In this document: positions 36,157-45,388 of the stretch, one piece after another | How positions within the stretch are numbered: position 1 is the stretch's first letter | Layout: each line of letters opens with the position of its first letter | Source: JBBQVS01 sp963792705 | Lineage (GTDB): Bacteria > Chloroflexota > Ktedonobacteria > Ktedonobacterales > Ktedonobacteraceae | Assembly (NCBI GenBank): GCA_963792705.1 | Contig: CAWBXD010000011.1 | Location: 62,001-126,000 of the forward strand | Length of the DNA: 64,000 nt | Direction: 5' to 3' | Notes under the pieces: model-generated | Databases searched by the model: none | Seen by the model: only the letters and a program-made list of their open reading frames with translations | What the model was told of the DNA's origin: nothing | Translations under genes and position numbers: made by a program

Positions 36157-39063
36157 CTATTGCTCCTTTGCGGCATCAGGCATGACGCGCAAGATAATAA
36201 CGTCCGGTTTAGAGTTTTGCACAATATTTAACATTTGCAGTTCGCTTGACGCCGTTTTTACCGTCAAGCCAGCGTCGGACAGGACACGCTCTAACATCTC
36301 ACGCGCCGAACGCTCTATGTTCAGGACAAGAAATGGTTGTTGCGCGACGGCTACATCGGACGTTCCATTTGTAACCTCTGCCTGCACTGTCGCCATACTG
36401 GGGACGGTGAGAGGCGAGAGTTCTTTGTGCAGGGCCACTTGACGTAGCGTGTTGAGCAACGTATCGCGTTCCACTGGCTTCACAAGGTACTCGTCGGCAC
36501 CCAATACATGTGCGGCAGAACGATCTTCGAGCACGGTGAGCATAATGACCGGGATGCTAGAGGTAGCAGGATTTGAGCGCAGTTGGTGCAGAATTTGCCA
36601 GCCGTTGACCTCTGGCATCATCACATCGAGTGTCACCGCGACTGGCTGCAATCTCTGCACCATCTCGACCGCTCGCGTGGAGTCGTTGATACCGACAACC
36701 TTGTATGGTGAATTCTCCAATGCATTGTTGATAAGGCTGAGTACATCGGGATTGTCGTCAATCGCTAGCACCAGACGCTGGTCTTGCTCGTCACCCTCTT
36801 CAAGCGTTTCTATTATATTGGTGGTTGGCGTCTTACCATGAATAGCTAACGCGCCAGTATTCAGCCGTGAGTTTTGTTGTTCAGTACGCAAGGCACGAGC
36901 GCGAATGGGCAGGTATATAGTGAATGTACTGCCGTGATCAGGTGTACTTTGTAGTTCTAGCGTTCCACCCAGCAACACCGTTAACTGGCGTACAATAGAA
37001 AGTCCTAAGCCTGTACCACCATATTTGCGTGTGTTGCTCCCATCAACTTGATAAAACGCCTCGAAGATACGCTCTTGCATCTCTTGCGAAATGCCAATAC
37101 CTGTATCATGGACAGCGATAGCGACTTGTTCAACGTCGCTGTTCTCAGCGCGGTCAGAGATAGTATTTATAGCTGTAAGTGGGCTTATACGACGAGCGGT
37201 TACAGTGACTGAGCCTTTTTCGGTAAACTTGAGCGCGTTTGAAATCAGGTTGAGAAGAATTTGGCGTAGTTTGATGGGGTCGGTTTCGATATTGTCGATG
37301 CCCTCTTCGACATCCCATTGCAACGTAATCTTTTGTTCTACGGCAATAGTGTGTGTCTCCTCGACAACGGCCGAGAGGAGTTCAGGAAGGTTCACGTCGA
37401 TATTGTTGACATCCATACGACCAGCTTCGATCTTCGCAAGATCGAGCACGTCGTTGATCAGTGAAAGCAGATGCTGCCCGTTCTTGAGGATGCGTTCAAT
37501 ATTATTTTTTTGACGTTGATTAAAGCTCGCGCTATCACCGTTACGAAGCAAGATTTGACTGAAGCCAATAATAGAGGTCAGGGGAGTACGCAGTTCGTGA
37601 GACATAGTTGAGAGGAACTGGCTTCTGGCTTTATTCGCGTCTTCGAGTGCGGCGTTAAGTACTGTAAGGTCGTCGCGCTGACGGCGTAGTGCTATATTGG
37701 CAGACTCCTGCTCACGACTACGCTGCTCTAGCTCCTCTGTCTGCTCCTGAATGTGACGATACGCTTGTGTATTGCTAAGCGCGGCAGTAAGATTGTTTGC
37801 TACAACGTCCAAAACGTTGCGTGAATTCTCGTTCATAGGATAGACCGACCCCACCACGAGTACGCCGAGCAGGTCTTTGCCATCGGCAAGGGGGAGATGA
37901 TAGAGTCCAGAGGGCAGAACATTGCCCAAAGCAGTTTTGACACTAAAGGGTACTTTTTCACCCTCATCACGTGAGGTCAGATAGAGCGTGTTGCGGCTCT
38001 GCGCCACCTGGCCCACCAGACCTTCGCCTAGCTGAAAAGTATTTTGTACCTGCTGATTGTCCACTCCCTGTGCAGCAAACATCGTAAGCTGTCGCGTGGG
38101 GTGATCATAGAGGTAGAGAATGCCTAGTTGCAAATTGAGTTGGGACAATACGGTACGCACAAACTCTTTCGCTAACGAGTCCAGATCGAGGCTTTTGGTC
38201 AGGATTGAGTTGAGCTGCTGGACGCTACCCATGATATCGCGTTCTTGCAAAGCGTTTTGCTGGTTCTGAAGTCGTGATGCCATCGAGTTAAAGGTACGGC
38301 CCAATTGACCTAGCTCGTTATAAGAGAGATCGGGGACACGTGCATCTAAGTTTCCTGAACCCACTTGTGCAGTTGTCGTTTGCAAGGTAGCTAACTGATC
38401 GCGAAGATTGTTGGTAAGACGACTAAAGACGCGCCATAAAACGATGATGGCGATAATCGAAAGCACAACAACAAAGATGATTGCAGCAGTGTTAATTGTG
38501 TTCACTTGCATTTGTAGATTTGTGAGGTCAGTATTGATCACTGTTTGTAGTTGGCTCTCCGCGCTACGGAAGGCATCGAAGGCAGCTTTCCCTTGTGTAC
38601 TTGCGCGTTCCGAACGGGCAGTTACAAGATCCCCCGTCTCCATATTTTTAATTTGGACATTGGCGTAGTTGTTATACCAATCCGATGCACGATTATCAAC
38701 AGCAAGAATAAATGGAGCAGTATTGCTAAAAGAACTGTTGTTTGTGCTATCCTTTAGTTTTTGAAGAGAGGCAACGTATTCTGGTCTACCAGTGGTAAAG
38801 GGGTCAAGAAATGTCGTGTTATCGGTACTTATATAGCCACGTACCCCTGTTTCCTGATTGACCATTGAATTTAATATGCTATCCAGGTTCTCTTGAATAG
38901 AGACTTTTTGTTCGCCAAGATTATACTGGCTTATAGAGGCAAAGATGCCTGCTGATACACAGAGAATAAGTCCAACCAATAAAAGACTAATAGGAGCAAT
39001 AAGACCATTGCGGAGTCCTCCCACAAGGCTACGTTGCTGTATAGGTAGGGTACTTGTTTGCAT
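36157..39063 (-). CDS. Hybrid sensor histidine kinase/response regulator with CHASE3-like sensor, HAMP and GAF
   Basis: 968 residues. Helix 1 (~17-40), extracytoplasmic CHASE3-like domain (NQETGVRGYIS, ~45-180), helix 2 (~190-212), HAMP (~213-265, YNELGQLGRTFNSMA), GAF (~285-420), coiled coil (~425-485), HisKA with FLSTMSHELRTPLTSIIGF, HATPase_c with NLISNALKF, DTGIGIS, GGTGLGLSI, then a receiver (LVLAIDDNPDV, VTLDVMMPEVNGW, YLVKPVER) and a degenerate second receiver-like tail (~895-968) lacking the acidic pair. A membrane two-component sensor with internal phosphorelay; ligand unknown. Followed by the CheY-like gene. Confidence 0.92.
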   Translation of the reverse strand: MQTSTLPIQQRSLVGGLRNGLIAPISLLLVGLILCVSAGIFASISQYNLGEQKVSIQENLDSILNSMVNQETGVRGYISTDNTTFLDPFTTGRPEYVASLQKLKDSTNNSSFSNTAPFILAVDNRASDWYNNYANVQIKNMETGDLVTARSERASTQGKAAFDAFRSAESQLQTVINTDLTNLQMQVNTINTAAIIFVVVLSIIAIIVLWRVFSRLTNNLRDQLATLQTTTAQVGSGNLDARVPDLSYNELGQLGRTFNSMASRLQNQQNALQERDIMGSVQQLNSILTKSLDLDSLAKEFVRTVLSQLNLQLGILYLYDHPTRQLTMFAAQGVDNQQVQNTFQLGEGLVGQVAQSRNTLYLTSRDEGEKVPFSVKTALGNVLPSGLYHLPLADGKDLLGVLVVGSVYPMNENSRNVLDVVANNLTAALSNTQAYRHIQEQTEELEQRSREQESANIALRRQRDDLTVLNAALEDANKARSQFLSTMSHELRTPLTSIIGFSQILLRNGDSASFNQRQKNNIERILKNGQHLLSLINDVLDLAKIEAGRMDVNNIDVNLPELLSAVVEETHTIAVEQKITLQWDVEEGIDNIETDPIKLRQILLNLISNALKFTEKGSVTVTARRISPLTAINTISDRAENSDVEQVAIAVHDTGIGISQEMQERIFEAFYQVDGSNTRKYGGTGLGLSIVRQLTVLLGGTLELQSTPDHGSTFTIYLPIRARALRTEQQNSRLNTGALAIHGKTPTTNIIETLEEGDEQDQRLVLAIDDNPDVLSLINNALENSPYKVVGINDSTRAVEMVQRLQPVAVTLDVMMPEVNGWQILHQLRSNPATSSIPVIMLTVLEDRSAAHVLGADEYLVKPVERDTLLNTLRQVALHKELSPLTVPSMATVQAEVTNGTSDVAVAQQPFLVLNIERSAREMLERVLSDAGLTVKTASSELQMLNIVQNSKPDVIILRVMPDAAKEQ

Positions 39064-39146
39064 AAATTCCTCTCGTCACATGTGGTATTGCTAGCATGCA
39101 CATGAGTGGATATGTTCTTAAAATTATTTTAACATAGGGAGGCAAT

Positions 39147-39176
39147 TGACATATGTTCGCTTTGGCTGCTATCATA
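39147..39176 (+). promoter_or_regulatory. Sigma70 promoter upstream of the ATP-grasp operon
   Basis: TTGACA, 18-bp spacer, TATCAT on the plus strand, about 120 bases before the GTG at 39300. A hairpin terminator lies between promoter and gene (39227-39255), so transcription may be attenuated. Confidence 0.6.
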
Positions 39177-39226
39177 AACTGTATAGTAGAGCAAACCTCT
39201 CCCAAAGGAACACGTTTGGCAATGTC

Positions 39227-39255
39227 GCCTCACATGGATTAATGTGAGGCTTTTT
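39227..39255 (+). terminator. Leader terminator (possible attenuator) before the ATP-grasp gene
   Basis: A 9-bp perfect stem GCCTCACAT/ATGTGAGGC, loop of six, then TTTTT. It starts about 45 bases after the expected transcription start. An upstream CCAAA/TTTGG pair (39202-39219) could form a competing or assisting hairpin. Confidence 0.65.
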
Positions 39256-39299
39256 GTCTATTGGCGTATTGTTGCACATAGCACAACAGGATAAAACGC

Positions 39300-40784
39300 G
39301 TGATACGATCAGACAGGTCCGGTACATCCGAACAACCAACATTGCCCCCACCATTCTCGCAGTACCATCTCGATAAAGCCTACGACGAGATGTTCCATAA
39401 GGGGGGCACGGCACGGCATTCATATGAAGAATTATACCAACGATTGCTCGAATTGTCGATGGATACGCTACAACAGCGACAACAAGCAGCGGATGTTGCC
39501 TTTCTCAATCAAGGCATCACCTTCACAGTCTATGGAGGCGATGAAGGGACTGAACGTATCTGGCCGTATGACCTGCTCCCACGCATCATCACGAGTGGGG
39601 AGTGGGAGGTTATCGAGCGAGGACTGACGCAGCGTATTACAGCCCTCAACTTATTTCTTAAAGACATCTATCACGATGCACGTATTCTCACCGAGGGTAT
39701 CGTGCCGCGTGCGCTTGTCTATAGTTGTAAGCATTTTCGACGTGAGATGCAGGGCCTGAATGTACCACATGACACGTACATCTCAATTGTTGGCTCGGAC
39801 CTTGTGCGCTTGCCCGATGGGACATTCGCGGTACTAGAGGACAACCTGCGTGTGCCAAGCGGTGTATCCTATATGCTGGCGAACCGCCAGGTAATGAAGA
39901 ATGTCTTTCCCACGCTCTTTGGTAGTTACGATGTACGCCCAATTGACCATTATGGGCAGGCACTTCTCAACACGCTGTCCTCGCTAGCCCCACTTATGCG
40001 CCCCGATCCAACGATAGTTTTGCTCACCCCTGGCGTGTATAATTCAGCCTATTTCGAGCATACGTTTCTCGCTCGCCAGATGGGCATCGAACTTGTGGAG
40101 GGGCGTGACCTGCTCGTTCATGACAACATCGTCTATATGCGTACTACGGCTGGCCTAAAACGGGTTGATGTGATTTATCGACGCATCGACGATGATTTCC
40201 TGGACCCACTGGCCTTCCGAGCCAATTCAACGCTGGGCGTTCCTGGTCTACTCAATGCCTACCGCGCGGGCAATGTTTCGCTGGCTAACGCGATTGGCAC
40301 AGGTATTGCCGATGATAAAGCCTTGTATGCTTATGTTCCCGCGATCATCCGCTATTATCTAGGGGAAGAGGCAATTTTACCAAATGTGGAAACATATCTT
40401 CTCACGGACCCATCGAACCAGAAGTATGTATTGGAGCATTTGGACGAACTGGTGGTCAAAGCGGTAGGCGAGTCGGGTGGTTACGGAATGCTGATTGGAC
40501 CATATAGTACGGCTGTGCAACGCGAAGAATTTCGGCAGGCTATTCTTGCCAATCCGCGCAATTATATCGCGCAACCGACACTTGCCCTCTCTCGCTCCCC
40601 TTGTGTTATCGACGGCCAGATCGAGCCAAGACATGTTGATCTCCGTCCATTTATCCTCAATGGAGACCGTGTGACGATTGTTCCCGGTGGACTGACACGT
40701 GTCGCTCTGCGGCGTGGTTCGCTGGTCGTAAACTCTTCACAGGGCGGTGGCAGTAAAGATACATGGGTCTTAAATCATGAGTAG
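39300..40784 (+). CDS. Circularly permuted ATP-grasp type 2 protein
   Basis: 494 residues. YDEMFHKGG near the N-terminus, QGITFTVYGGDEGTERIWPY, LNLFLKDIYHD, LPDGTFAVLEDNLRVPSGVS, VIYRRIDDDFLDPLAFR, KAVGESGGYGMLIGP and the C-terminal RHVDLRPFI are typical of the DUF404/407 (COG2308) family. ATP-grasp enzymes of this type form amide bonds and occur next to alpha-E and transglutaminase-like proteins, as here, in a proposed peptide-synthesis or -modification system. Start GTG at 39300. A promoter and an attenuator-like hairpin precede it. The gap to the next gene (234 bases) is filled by a REPIN. Confidence 0.9.
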   Translation: MIRSDRSGTSEQPTLPPPFSQYHLDKAYDEMFHKGGTARHSYEELYQRLLELSMDTLQQRQQAADVAFLNQGITFTVYGGDEGTERIWPYDLLPRIITSGEWEVIERGLTQRITALNLFLKDIYHDARILTEGIVPRALVYSCKHFRREMQGLNVPHDTYISIVGSDLVRLPDGTFAVLEDNLRVPSGVSYMLANRQVMKNVFPTLFGSYDVRPIDHYGQALLNTLSSLAPLMRPDPTIVLLTPGVYNSAYFEHTFLARQMGIELVEGRDLLVHDNIVYMRTTAGLKRVDVIYRRIDDDFLDPLAFRANSTLGVPGLLNAYRAGNVSLANAIGTGIADDKALYAYVPAIIRYYLGEEAILPNVETYLLTDPSNQKYVLEHLDELVVKAVGESGGYGMLIGPYSTAVQREEFRQAILANPRNYIAQPTLALSRSPCVIDGQIEPRHVDLRPFILNGDRVTIVPGGLTRVALRRGSLVVNSSQGGGSKDTWVLNHE

Positions 40785-40853
40785 GATGTTAACGATGAAG
40801 AGAGGTCTGGTGGGGACCGATTATGCTGTTTGAAAAATTAATGTGGATACATC

Positions 40854-40987
40854 GTAGGGACTACATTCATGGCGTCCTCCGCCCAATTCATTGGGCGAGT
40901 TCCCCAATTATCACGTGCAATGATTGGTGGATAACGGACTGCACATTGCTTCGCTCGTGCAGTGGACGCGATCAATCGGGTCCCTAC
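40854..40987. repeat. Composite REPIN inside the ATP-grasp/alpha-E operon
   Basis: Left CAT/ATG-type arm, GCCCAAT/ATTGGGC hairpin, spacer, CTGCAC/GTGCAG hairpin and a CGAT-type right arm ending 31 bases before the alpha-E start codon. The loop-rich RNA may influence expression of the downstream genes. Confidence 0.9.
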
Positions 40988-41018
40988 GATCTATCTGCTT
41001 TATTTCAGGAGGTAGACT

Positions 41019-41981
41019 ATGCTGTCACGTGTGGCTGATAGCCTCTATTGGATGAGCCGCTATTTGGAGCGAGCCGAACATACGGCCCGTTTACTCGATG
41101 TCAATCTTAATCAAATGTTGGAATCGGCCCAGTACGCTGATTTGCGCTGGGAACGGTTGTATCGTAGTCTCCGTGTCCCCGTATTAGAGAGTGGGCCAGA
41201 TGAGGCATATCGTGTAACACAATCGCTCACTTTTGACACGGAAAATAGTGCCTCGATTGTGTCGTGCCTGGCATCCGCACGGGAAAATGCGCGACAGGTG
41301 CGCGAACAGATTAGCTCCGAAATGTGGGAGCAACTTAATCGTTTGTATCTCAGAGTCAAGCGCAGCAATATCGAAGAGATATGGCATGCACAGCCGCATA
41401 TGTTTCTTGCAGGAGTAAAACAGGGTGTGCAACTGTTTCAAGGCGTGACCGATGCCACGATGAACCATAGTGAGGGCTGGCACTTTATTCGCGTTGGCTG
41501 CTATATCGAGCGCGCCTCGCAGACTTCGACACTGTTAGATGTACACTTTCGTTCGCTGATGGAGATACAGGAGCCGTTTACCAATGCCTCACTGGATTAT
41601 ATGAGTTGGGTCGGTCTGCTCAGGTCATGTGCCTCATTCGAGTCTTATTGCAAAGTGTACACGGCAAACTTCCAGCCCAACCAGATCGCCGAATTTTTGC
41701 TGCTCAACGCCGAGACACCGCGCTCGTTACGCTTCGCAGCGGCAATGATGCAAGGTGCCCTGCAATCTATCACAAAAATAACTACGGTGCGGAACGCGGG
41801 ACGCGTTGAGCGATTGGCAGGACGATTGCGTGCTTCGCTTGACTACGACCAGATTGACGAAATTATGGGTGGCAGTATGCATTCCTACCTGGAAAGTATT
41901 CAGTTTCAGTGCCGTCAAATCAATGAGGCCATCTATCAGGTCTACATCACCTACCCAATCAATGTTGCGCTCACCTCCTAA
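41019..41981 (+). CDS. Alpha-E domain protein (DUF403)
   Basis: 320 residues, all-helical. It starts MLSRVADSLYWMSRYLERAE, the diagnostic alpha-E N-terminus, and contains GWHFIRVGCYIERASQT (~150-166) and a C-terminal SYLESIQFQC. The family has no solved enzymatic role but always accompanies the circularly permuted ATP-grasp, often as a fusion. The ATG follows AGGAGGT, an ideal ribosome site, 31 bases after a REPIN. Eleven bases separate it from the transglutaminase gene. Confidence 0.92.
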   Translation: MLSRVADSLYWMSRYLERAEHTARLLDVNLNQMLESAQYADLRWERLYRSLRVPVLESGPDEAYRVTQSLTFDTENSASIVSCLASARENARQVREQISSEMWEQLNRLYLRVKRSNIEEIWHAQPHMFLAGVKQGVQLFQGVTDATMNHSEGWHFIRVGCYIERASQTSTLLDVHFRSLMEIQEPFTNASLDYMSWVGLLRSCASFESYCKVYTANFQPNQIAEFLLLNAETPRSLRFAAAMMQGALQSITKITTVRNAGRVERLAGRLRASLDYDQIDEIMGGSMHSYLESIQFQCRQINEAIYQVYITYPINVALTS

Positions 41982-41992
41982 GGATTATCAAC

Positions 41993-42970
41993 ATGTATTA
42001 CAGCATTCGACACGTTACACGCTTTCGTTATAGCGCACCCATCAGCGAGAGTATCATGGAGGTGCGTATTCAGCCACGAACGGAGGGGACACAACATTGC
42101 CTGGATTTCCGTTTGACGACCAGTCCACGCTCACGTATCCTGGACTATCGTGGTGAACAAGGCAACAAGGTGCATCACTTCGATCTACCTAACCGCCATA
42201 CACAACTCACGATCAACGCTCATTCACTTGTTGAGTTACTACCACCATCGGAACCACCAGAAGCGTTGGCACCGGAAGCATGGGAAGAGCTAGATGCGTT
42301 GACCGCCAACGATGAATATTGGGATGCACTGATGCCGAGCCATTTCGCTAGTCCAACAGAGTTGCTGTATGACTTGGCGAAAGAGCTGAACGTGCGGAGG
42401 CGTGACGACCCACTGACGGTATTGCGAGAGATCAACACAAGGTTACACGATAGTATCGAGTACGCGCCAGAGATCACAAATGTTGATTCGCCCATTGATG
42501 ACGCGTTAACCGTTCGGCGTGGTGTGTGTCAAGATTACGCACACATCATGATTACGCTTGTACGTACACTTGGTATTCCGTGTCGCTATGTCAGTGGCTA
42601 TCTTTTCCAGCAAGGTGGGCATAGAGATCGCTCATCAGAGAGCGCGACTCACGCGTGGGTTGAAGCACTACTGCCGGGTCTTGGCTGGATTGGTTTCGAC
42701 CCAACCAATGATACGCTTGCAGGAGGGCGGCATATTCGTGTCGCGGTCGGGCGTGACTATGCCGATGTACCGCCAACACGCGGCATCTTTCGAGGGAGTG
42801 CGGAGAGCGAACTTGCCGTTACCGTCAAAGTCTCGCTTTCAGACGAGCTTCCATCCGGGTATGAAGCCATTGTTGCGCCAAAGGAAGAGGAGTGGATACC
42901 CGTCGCCACAACGGGCTATGAGCAACAGGAGCCGCTACCACAACAGCAACAACCACAACAGCAACAATAG
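41993..42970 (+). CDS. Transglutaminase-like cysteine protease family protein
   Basis: 325 residues. The N-terminal beta-domain starts YYSIRHVTRFRYSAPISESI; the catalytic core has GVCQDYAHIMITLVR (Cys ~180), ATHAWVEALLPGLGWIGFDP (His ~225, Asp ~240). That is the Cys-His-Asp triad of the transglutaminase fold, here more likely a peptidase or amide-forming enzyme. The C-terminus is an unusual Gln/Pro run (PQQQQPQQQQ). Third gene of the ATP-grasp/alpha-E set. Ends 9 bases before a 62-bp perfect palindrome. Confidence 0.9.
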   Translation: MYYSIRHVTRFRYSAPISESIMEVRIQPRTEGTQHCLDFRLTTSPRSRILDYRGEQGNKVHHFDLPNRHTQLTINAHSLVELLPPSEPPEALAPEAWEELDALTANDEYWDALMPSHFASPTELLYDLAKELNVRRRDDPLTVLREINTRLHDSIEYAPEITNVDSPIDDALTVRRGVCQDYAHIMITLVRTLGIPCRYVSGYLFQQGGHRDRSSESATHAWVEALLPGLGWIGFDPTNDTLAGGRHIRVAVGRDYADVPPTRGIFRGSAESELAVTVKVSLSDELPSGYEAIVAPKEEEWIPVATTGYEQQEPLPQQQQPQQQQ

Positions 42971-42978
42971 TAAAGTAT

Positions 42979-43040
42979 ACAAGAAGCTGTGGTGTATGAT
43001 GGAGCACTATAGTGCTCCATCATACACCACAGCTTCTTGT
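42979..43040. terminator. 62-bp perfect palindrome between convergent genes
   Basis: Arms 42979-43009 and 43010-43040, 31 bp each with no loop. It lies between the stops of the transglutaminase gene and the DUF1992 gene and probably terminates both. Confidence 0.75.
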
Positions 43041-43041
43041 G

Positions 43042-43617
43042 TTAGTTGTACCATAAGCGAGATGTTGTATCGGCAAAGAGGGGACAAGCTTCGCGGAATT
43101 GTGCGACGAGTTGTTCCACGTTAAGCGGCGTTTGATGCAACACAGACGGTGTTTGAATATTCAACGTCAATATTTTTTTGTTGATATTACGTAGTGTTGT
43201 CTCGTACTGTGTCGCTGCCTTCTCCACAGAGATATTGAAGGCGCGCCTCTCGCTTGGAAATGGGGGTACGCGACGTGCTTTGAGCGTTTTGTAACGCCAC
43301 AGCATCTTCGCAATTTTGGCTTCGGCCTGTGCACGCTCGGTACGAATATCTTTTATCAGTTCGACCTCGGCAGGGGCATAGCCGTTATTTTTGAGCAGAT
43401 GATAGCCCATTGACTTATCGCCAGCATAGGGGTTCTCGTCAAACTTTAACGGTTTGCCATAGCCGGGGAGATTATCGAAGAGACCGCGCTCCATTGCATC
43501 ATGTATTTGTTCTTCGACATAATGCATACGCGCCTTCTTGCGTGCATTGATGTCGGCTTGTTTCTTTGATTCTTCCTGGGGCTTTTGTGACCCTTTACGC
43601 CAATCTATAAATTCCAT
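43042..43617 (-). CDS. DUF1992 (DnaJ-homologue subfamily C member 28 conserved) protein
   Basis: 191 residues. The diagnostic segment VEEQIHDAMERGLFDNLPGY, then GKPLKFDENPY (~45-75), is followed by LLKNNGYAPAEVELIKDI and a helical tail. There is no J domain, as usual in bacteria. The role is unknown. The ATG at 43617 follows AGAAGG; the frame is open to 43767 without a better site. Its stop lies one base from the 62-bp palindrome. Confidence 0.85.
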   Translation of the reverse strand: MEFIDWRKGSQKPQEESKKQADINARKKARMHYVEEQIHDAMERGLFDNLPGYGKPLKFDENPYAGDKSMGYHLLKNNGYAPAEVELIKDIRTERAQAEAKIAKMLWRYKTLKARRVPPFPSERRAFNISVEKAATQYETTLRNINKKILTLNIQTPSVLHQTPLNVEQLVAQFREACPLFADTTSRLWYN

Positions 43618-43750
43618 GCAACCTTCTCTCATATTCCAAAGCAGCGAGGAAGGGTGCTCTTTGGAAGAGACTTGTACGTTTTCTATTTCTTTAGATATTA
43701 TAATTGTTGTTGTCCACCCAATGCAAAAATCTGTCATATAAGATAACAAA

Positions 43751-45064
43751 TTACTCGTGCGAAACATTCTCCAAAACGGATGTTGCTATCGCTTGTTGTG
43801 CAATTGTGTATACATCGGCGAGTGGAATATTATGCTTCTGGGCGATGCGTTGACATTCTTCGTATTCGGGTGAGGCACTGATAATTTGAGTGCCTAAGCG
43901 TTTTACTTTGATGAGCATAGGGCCAAGTGGGGTGTCAATCTGTTGAGGGCTACGCTGAGCTTTGAGACGTTGCACTTGCTGGATACGTACACCAAGGGTC
44001 GTTGTTTCACGGAGCAGGATATAAGCAAATTCGTTCCCTTTTTCGAGTGGGCAGACGACCATGAGCATTATCGCAGGACGATTTTTCTTCATCTGCATAG
44101 GCGTGTAACTTACGTCCAATGCTCCTGCAATAAGGAGACGATCCATAAGTCCTCCAAGCAGTTCGCCACTCATATTATCTATGTTCGTGGAGAGCACCGT
44201 CACCCAATCACTATCAGCATCTCCATTAGCTTGTTGCTCTCCCTCGTGCAGTGTAGCAAGATAGAGACGAAGGCAAGGAGGGGAGGGATGTTCGGTAGGG
44301 ACCGATTTATCGCGTCCAGGGGTGGGGATGGGCACACGTTGCCGCACAGAATCGTTGCCGACATGTTGCCCCACCCCACCCGGACGCGATAAATCGGTCC
44401 CTACAGGCGTTTCGGAAGCAAAACCGTAACTCACTCGCTGAATCGTCATCGTCGGTGTGTCAAAACGTGCGAGAGTTGCAAGGAGTGCGGCCGCCAGAGT
44501 TGTTACTCCTTCGCCACTTAAAGAGACGGGTTGCCATACAGCAGAAACACGACGAAGCATTTCTAGTGTAACAGGCTTTGGCCCAGAAACTTGACTACTA
44601 GAGGTTGAGATAAACCCACTTGTAAGTGGTAATGCGGAGGCATAGAGTTGCGTGATTTGTAGCTCTTTTAGTCCAACGACAACACTGATGAGCGTGATAA
44701 GCGAGCGTGTTTCTATCGCAAAAGGCGTATCAGCATCTACTATTGCCTCTGCATCTGCTATCTTTTGTAGTATCGCTAACATCGTATCTCGAATATACGG
44801 GGATAGAGATGGAGAGGATAGGAGAGTCTGGACCTCCGACCATGTATATATTTCTTGCTTTTGGGTAGCGTTATTAATGATGACGCGTGTGCCCTGTACG
44901 CCCTTGTCTACAACTCGTCCAAGCGCGAGATGATAGTCTTGTAGAGGCAATAAAGACAGGGTTTGTTGGAGTACGGAGAGCGAGAGGCCAGCATCACACA
45001 AGGCACCCAGGAGCATGTCGGCATCAATACCTGAATGACAATCGAGATATGCGATGTATGACAT
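43751..45064 (-). CDS. larC: LarC-family nickel-pincer cofactor cyclometallase
   Basis: About 437 residues. LarC inserts nickel into the pincer cofactor of lactate racemase-type enzymes using CTP. Start IAYLDCHSGIDADMLLGALC; the usual SGISGDM reads SGIDADM. The C-terminal half has TNIDNMSGELLGGLMDRLL and LRETTTLGVRIQQVQR, typical of LarC2. Residues ~222-258 are a REPIN-derived insertion (VGTDLSRP to GRDKSVPT) between the two halves. LarA, LarB and LarE are not in the window. AGAGAGGA lies 11 nt from this ATG and 5 nt from an in-frame TTG at 45070, so the start may be the TTG. An inverted repeat lies upstream at 45132-45190. Confidence 0.85.
   Translation of the reverse strand: MSYIAYLDCHSGIDADMLLGALCDAGLSLSVLQQTLSLLPLQDYHLALGRVVDKGVQGTRVIINNATQKQEIYTWSEVQTLLSSPSLSPYIRDTMLAILQKIADAEAIVDADTPFAIETRSLITLISVVVGLKELQITQLYASALPLTSGFISTSSSQVSGPKPVTLEMLRRVSAVWQPVSLSGEGVTTLAAALLATLARFDTPTMTIQRVSYGFASETPVGTDLSRPGGVGQHVGNDSVRQRVPIPTPGRDKSVPTEHPSPPCLRLYLATLHEGEQQANGDADSDWVTVLSTNIDNMSGELLGGLMDRLLIAGALDVSYTPMQMKKNRPAIMLMVVCPLEKGNEFAYILLRETTTLGVRIQQVQRLKAQRSPQQIDTPLGPMLIKVKRLGTQIISASPEYEECQRIAQKHNIPLADVYTIAQQAIATSVLENVSHE
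44295..44404. repeat. Compact-type REPIN (110 bp) inside larC
   Basis: Perfect 23-bp terminal inverted repeat with GTAG/CTAC ends and CGAT/ATCG stems, extended inward by GGGGTGGGG/CCCCACCCC. Translated in frame on the minus strand. Confidence 0.93.
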
Positions 45065-45131
45065 ACGCAAAAGAATCCTCTCTTTACAGTTCTTTTCTTA
45101 TGAGAGGTGACACTCTCTATTTCCCTCACCA

Positions 45132-45190
45132 GGGTACTGTCGAACGTGATTCCTCTCCCCAATTATGGAGTTACGCCCTCGACAGTACCC
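45132..45190. promoter_or_regulatory. Inverted repeat upstream of larC
   Basis: GGGTACTGTCGA at 45132-45143 and its exact inverse at 45179-45190, 35 bases apart. Located 68-126 bases before the larC start. It could be a leader structure or paired operator sites. Confidence 0.4.
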
Positions 45191-45221
45191 GCCCCTATAA
45201 GCTTTCAACGGTTGGTTTTCG

Positions 45222-45373
45222 GTAGGGACCCGATTGATCGCGTCCGCTGCACGAGCGAAGCAATGTGCAGTCCTCATCATGCGCCACTTCGCTGCGCGAG
45301 ATCATGCAAGAGAGATTGCGGATGGAACTCGCCCAATGAATTGGGCGGGGGACGCCATCAATGTGGTCCCTAC
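45222..45373. repeat. Composite REPIN between larC and glgA
   Basis: Left CGAT-type arm, CTGCAC/GTGCAG hairpin, spacer similar to that at 23019, GCCCAAT/ATTGGGC hairpin, right CAT/ATG-type arm ending 16 bases from the glgA stop codon. Confidence 0.9.
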
Positions 45374-45388
45374 CGGGTATCTGCCTCT

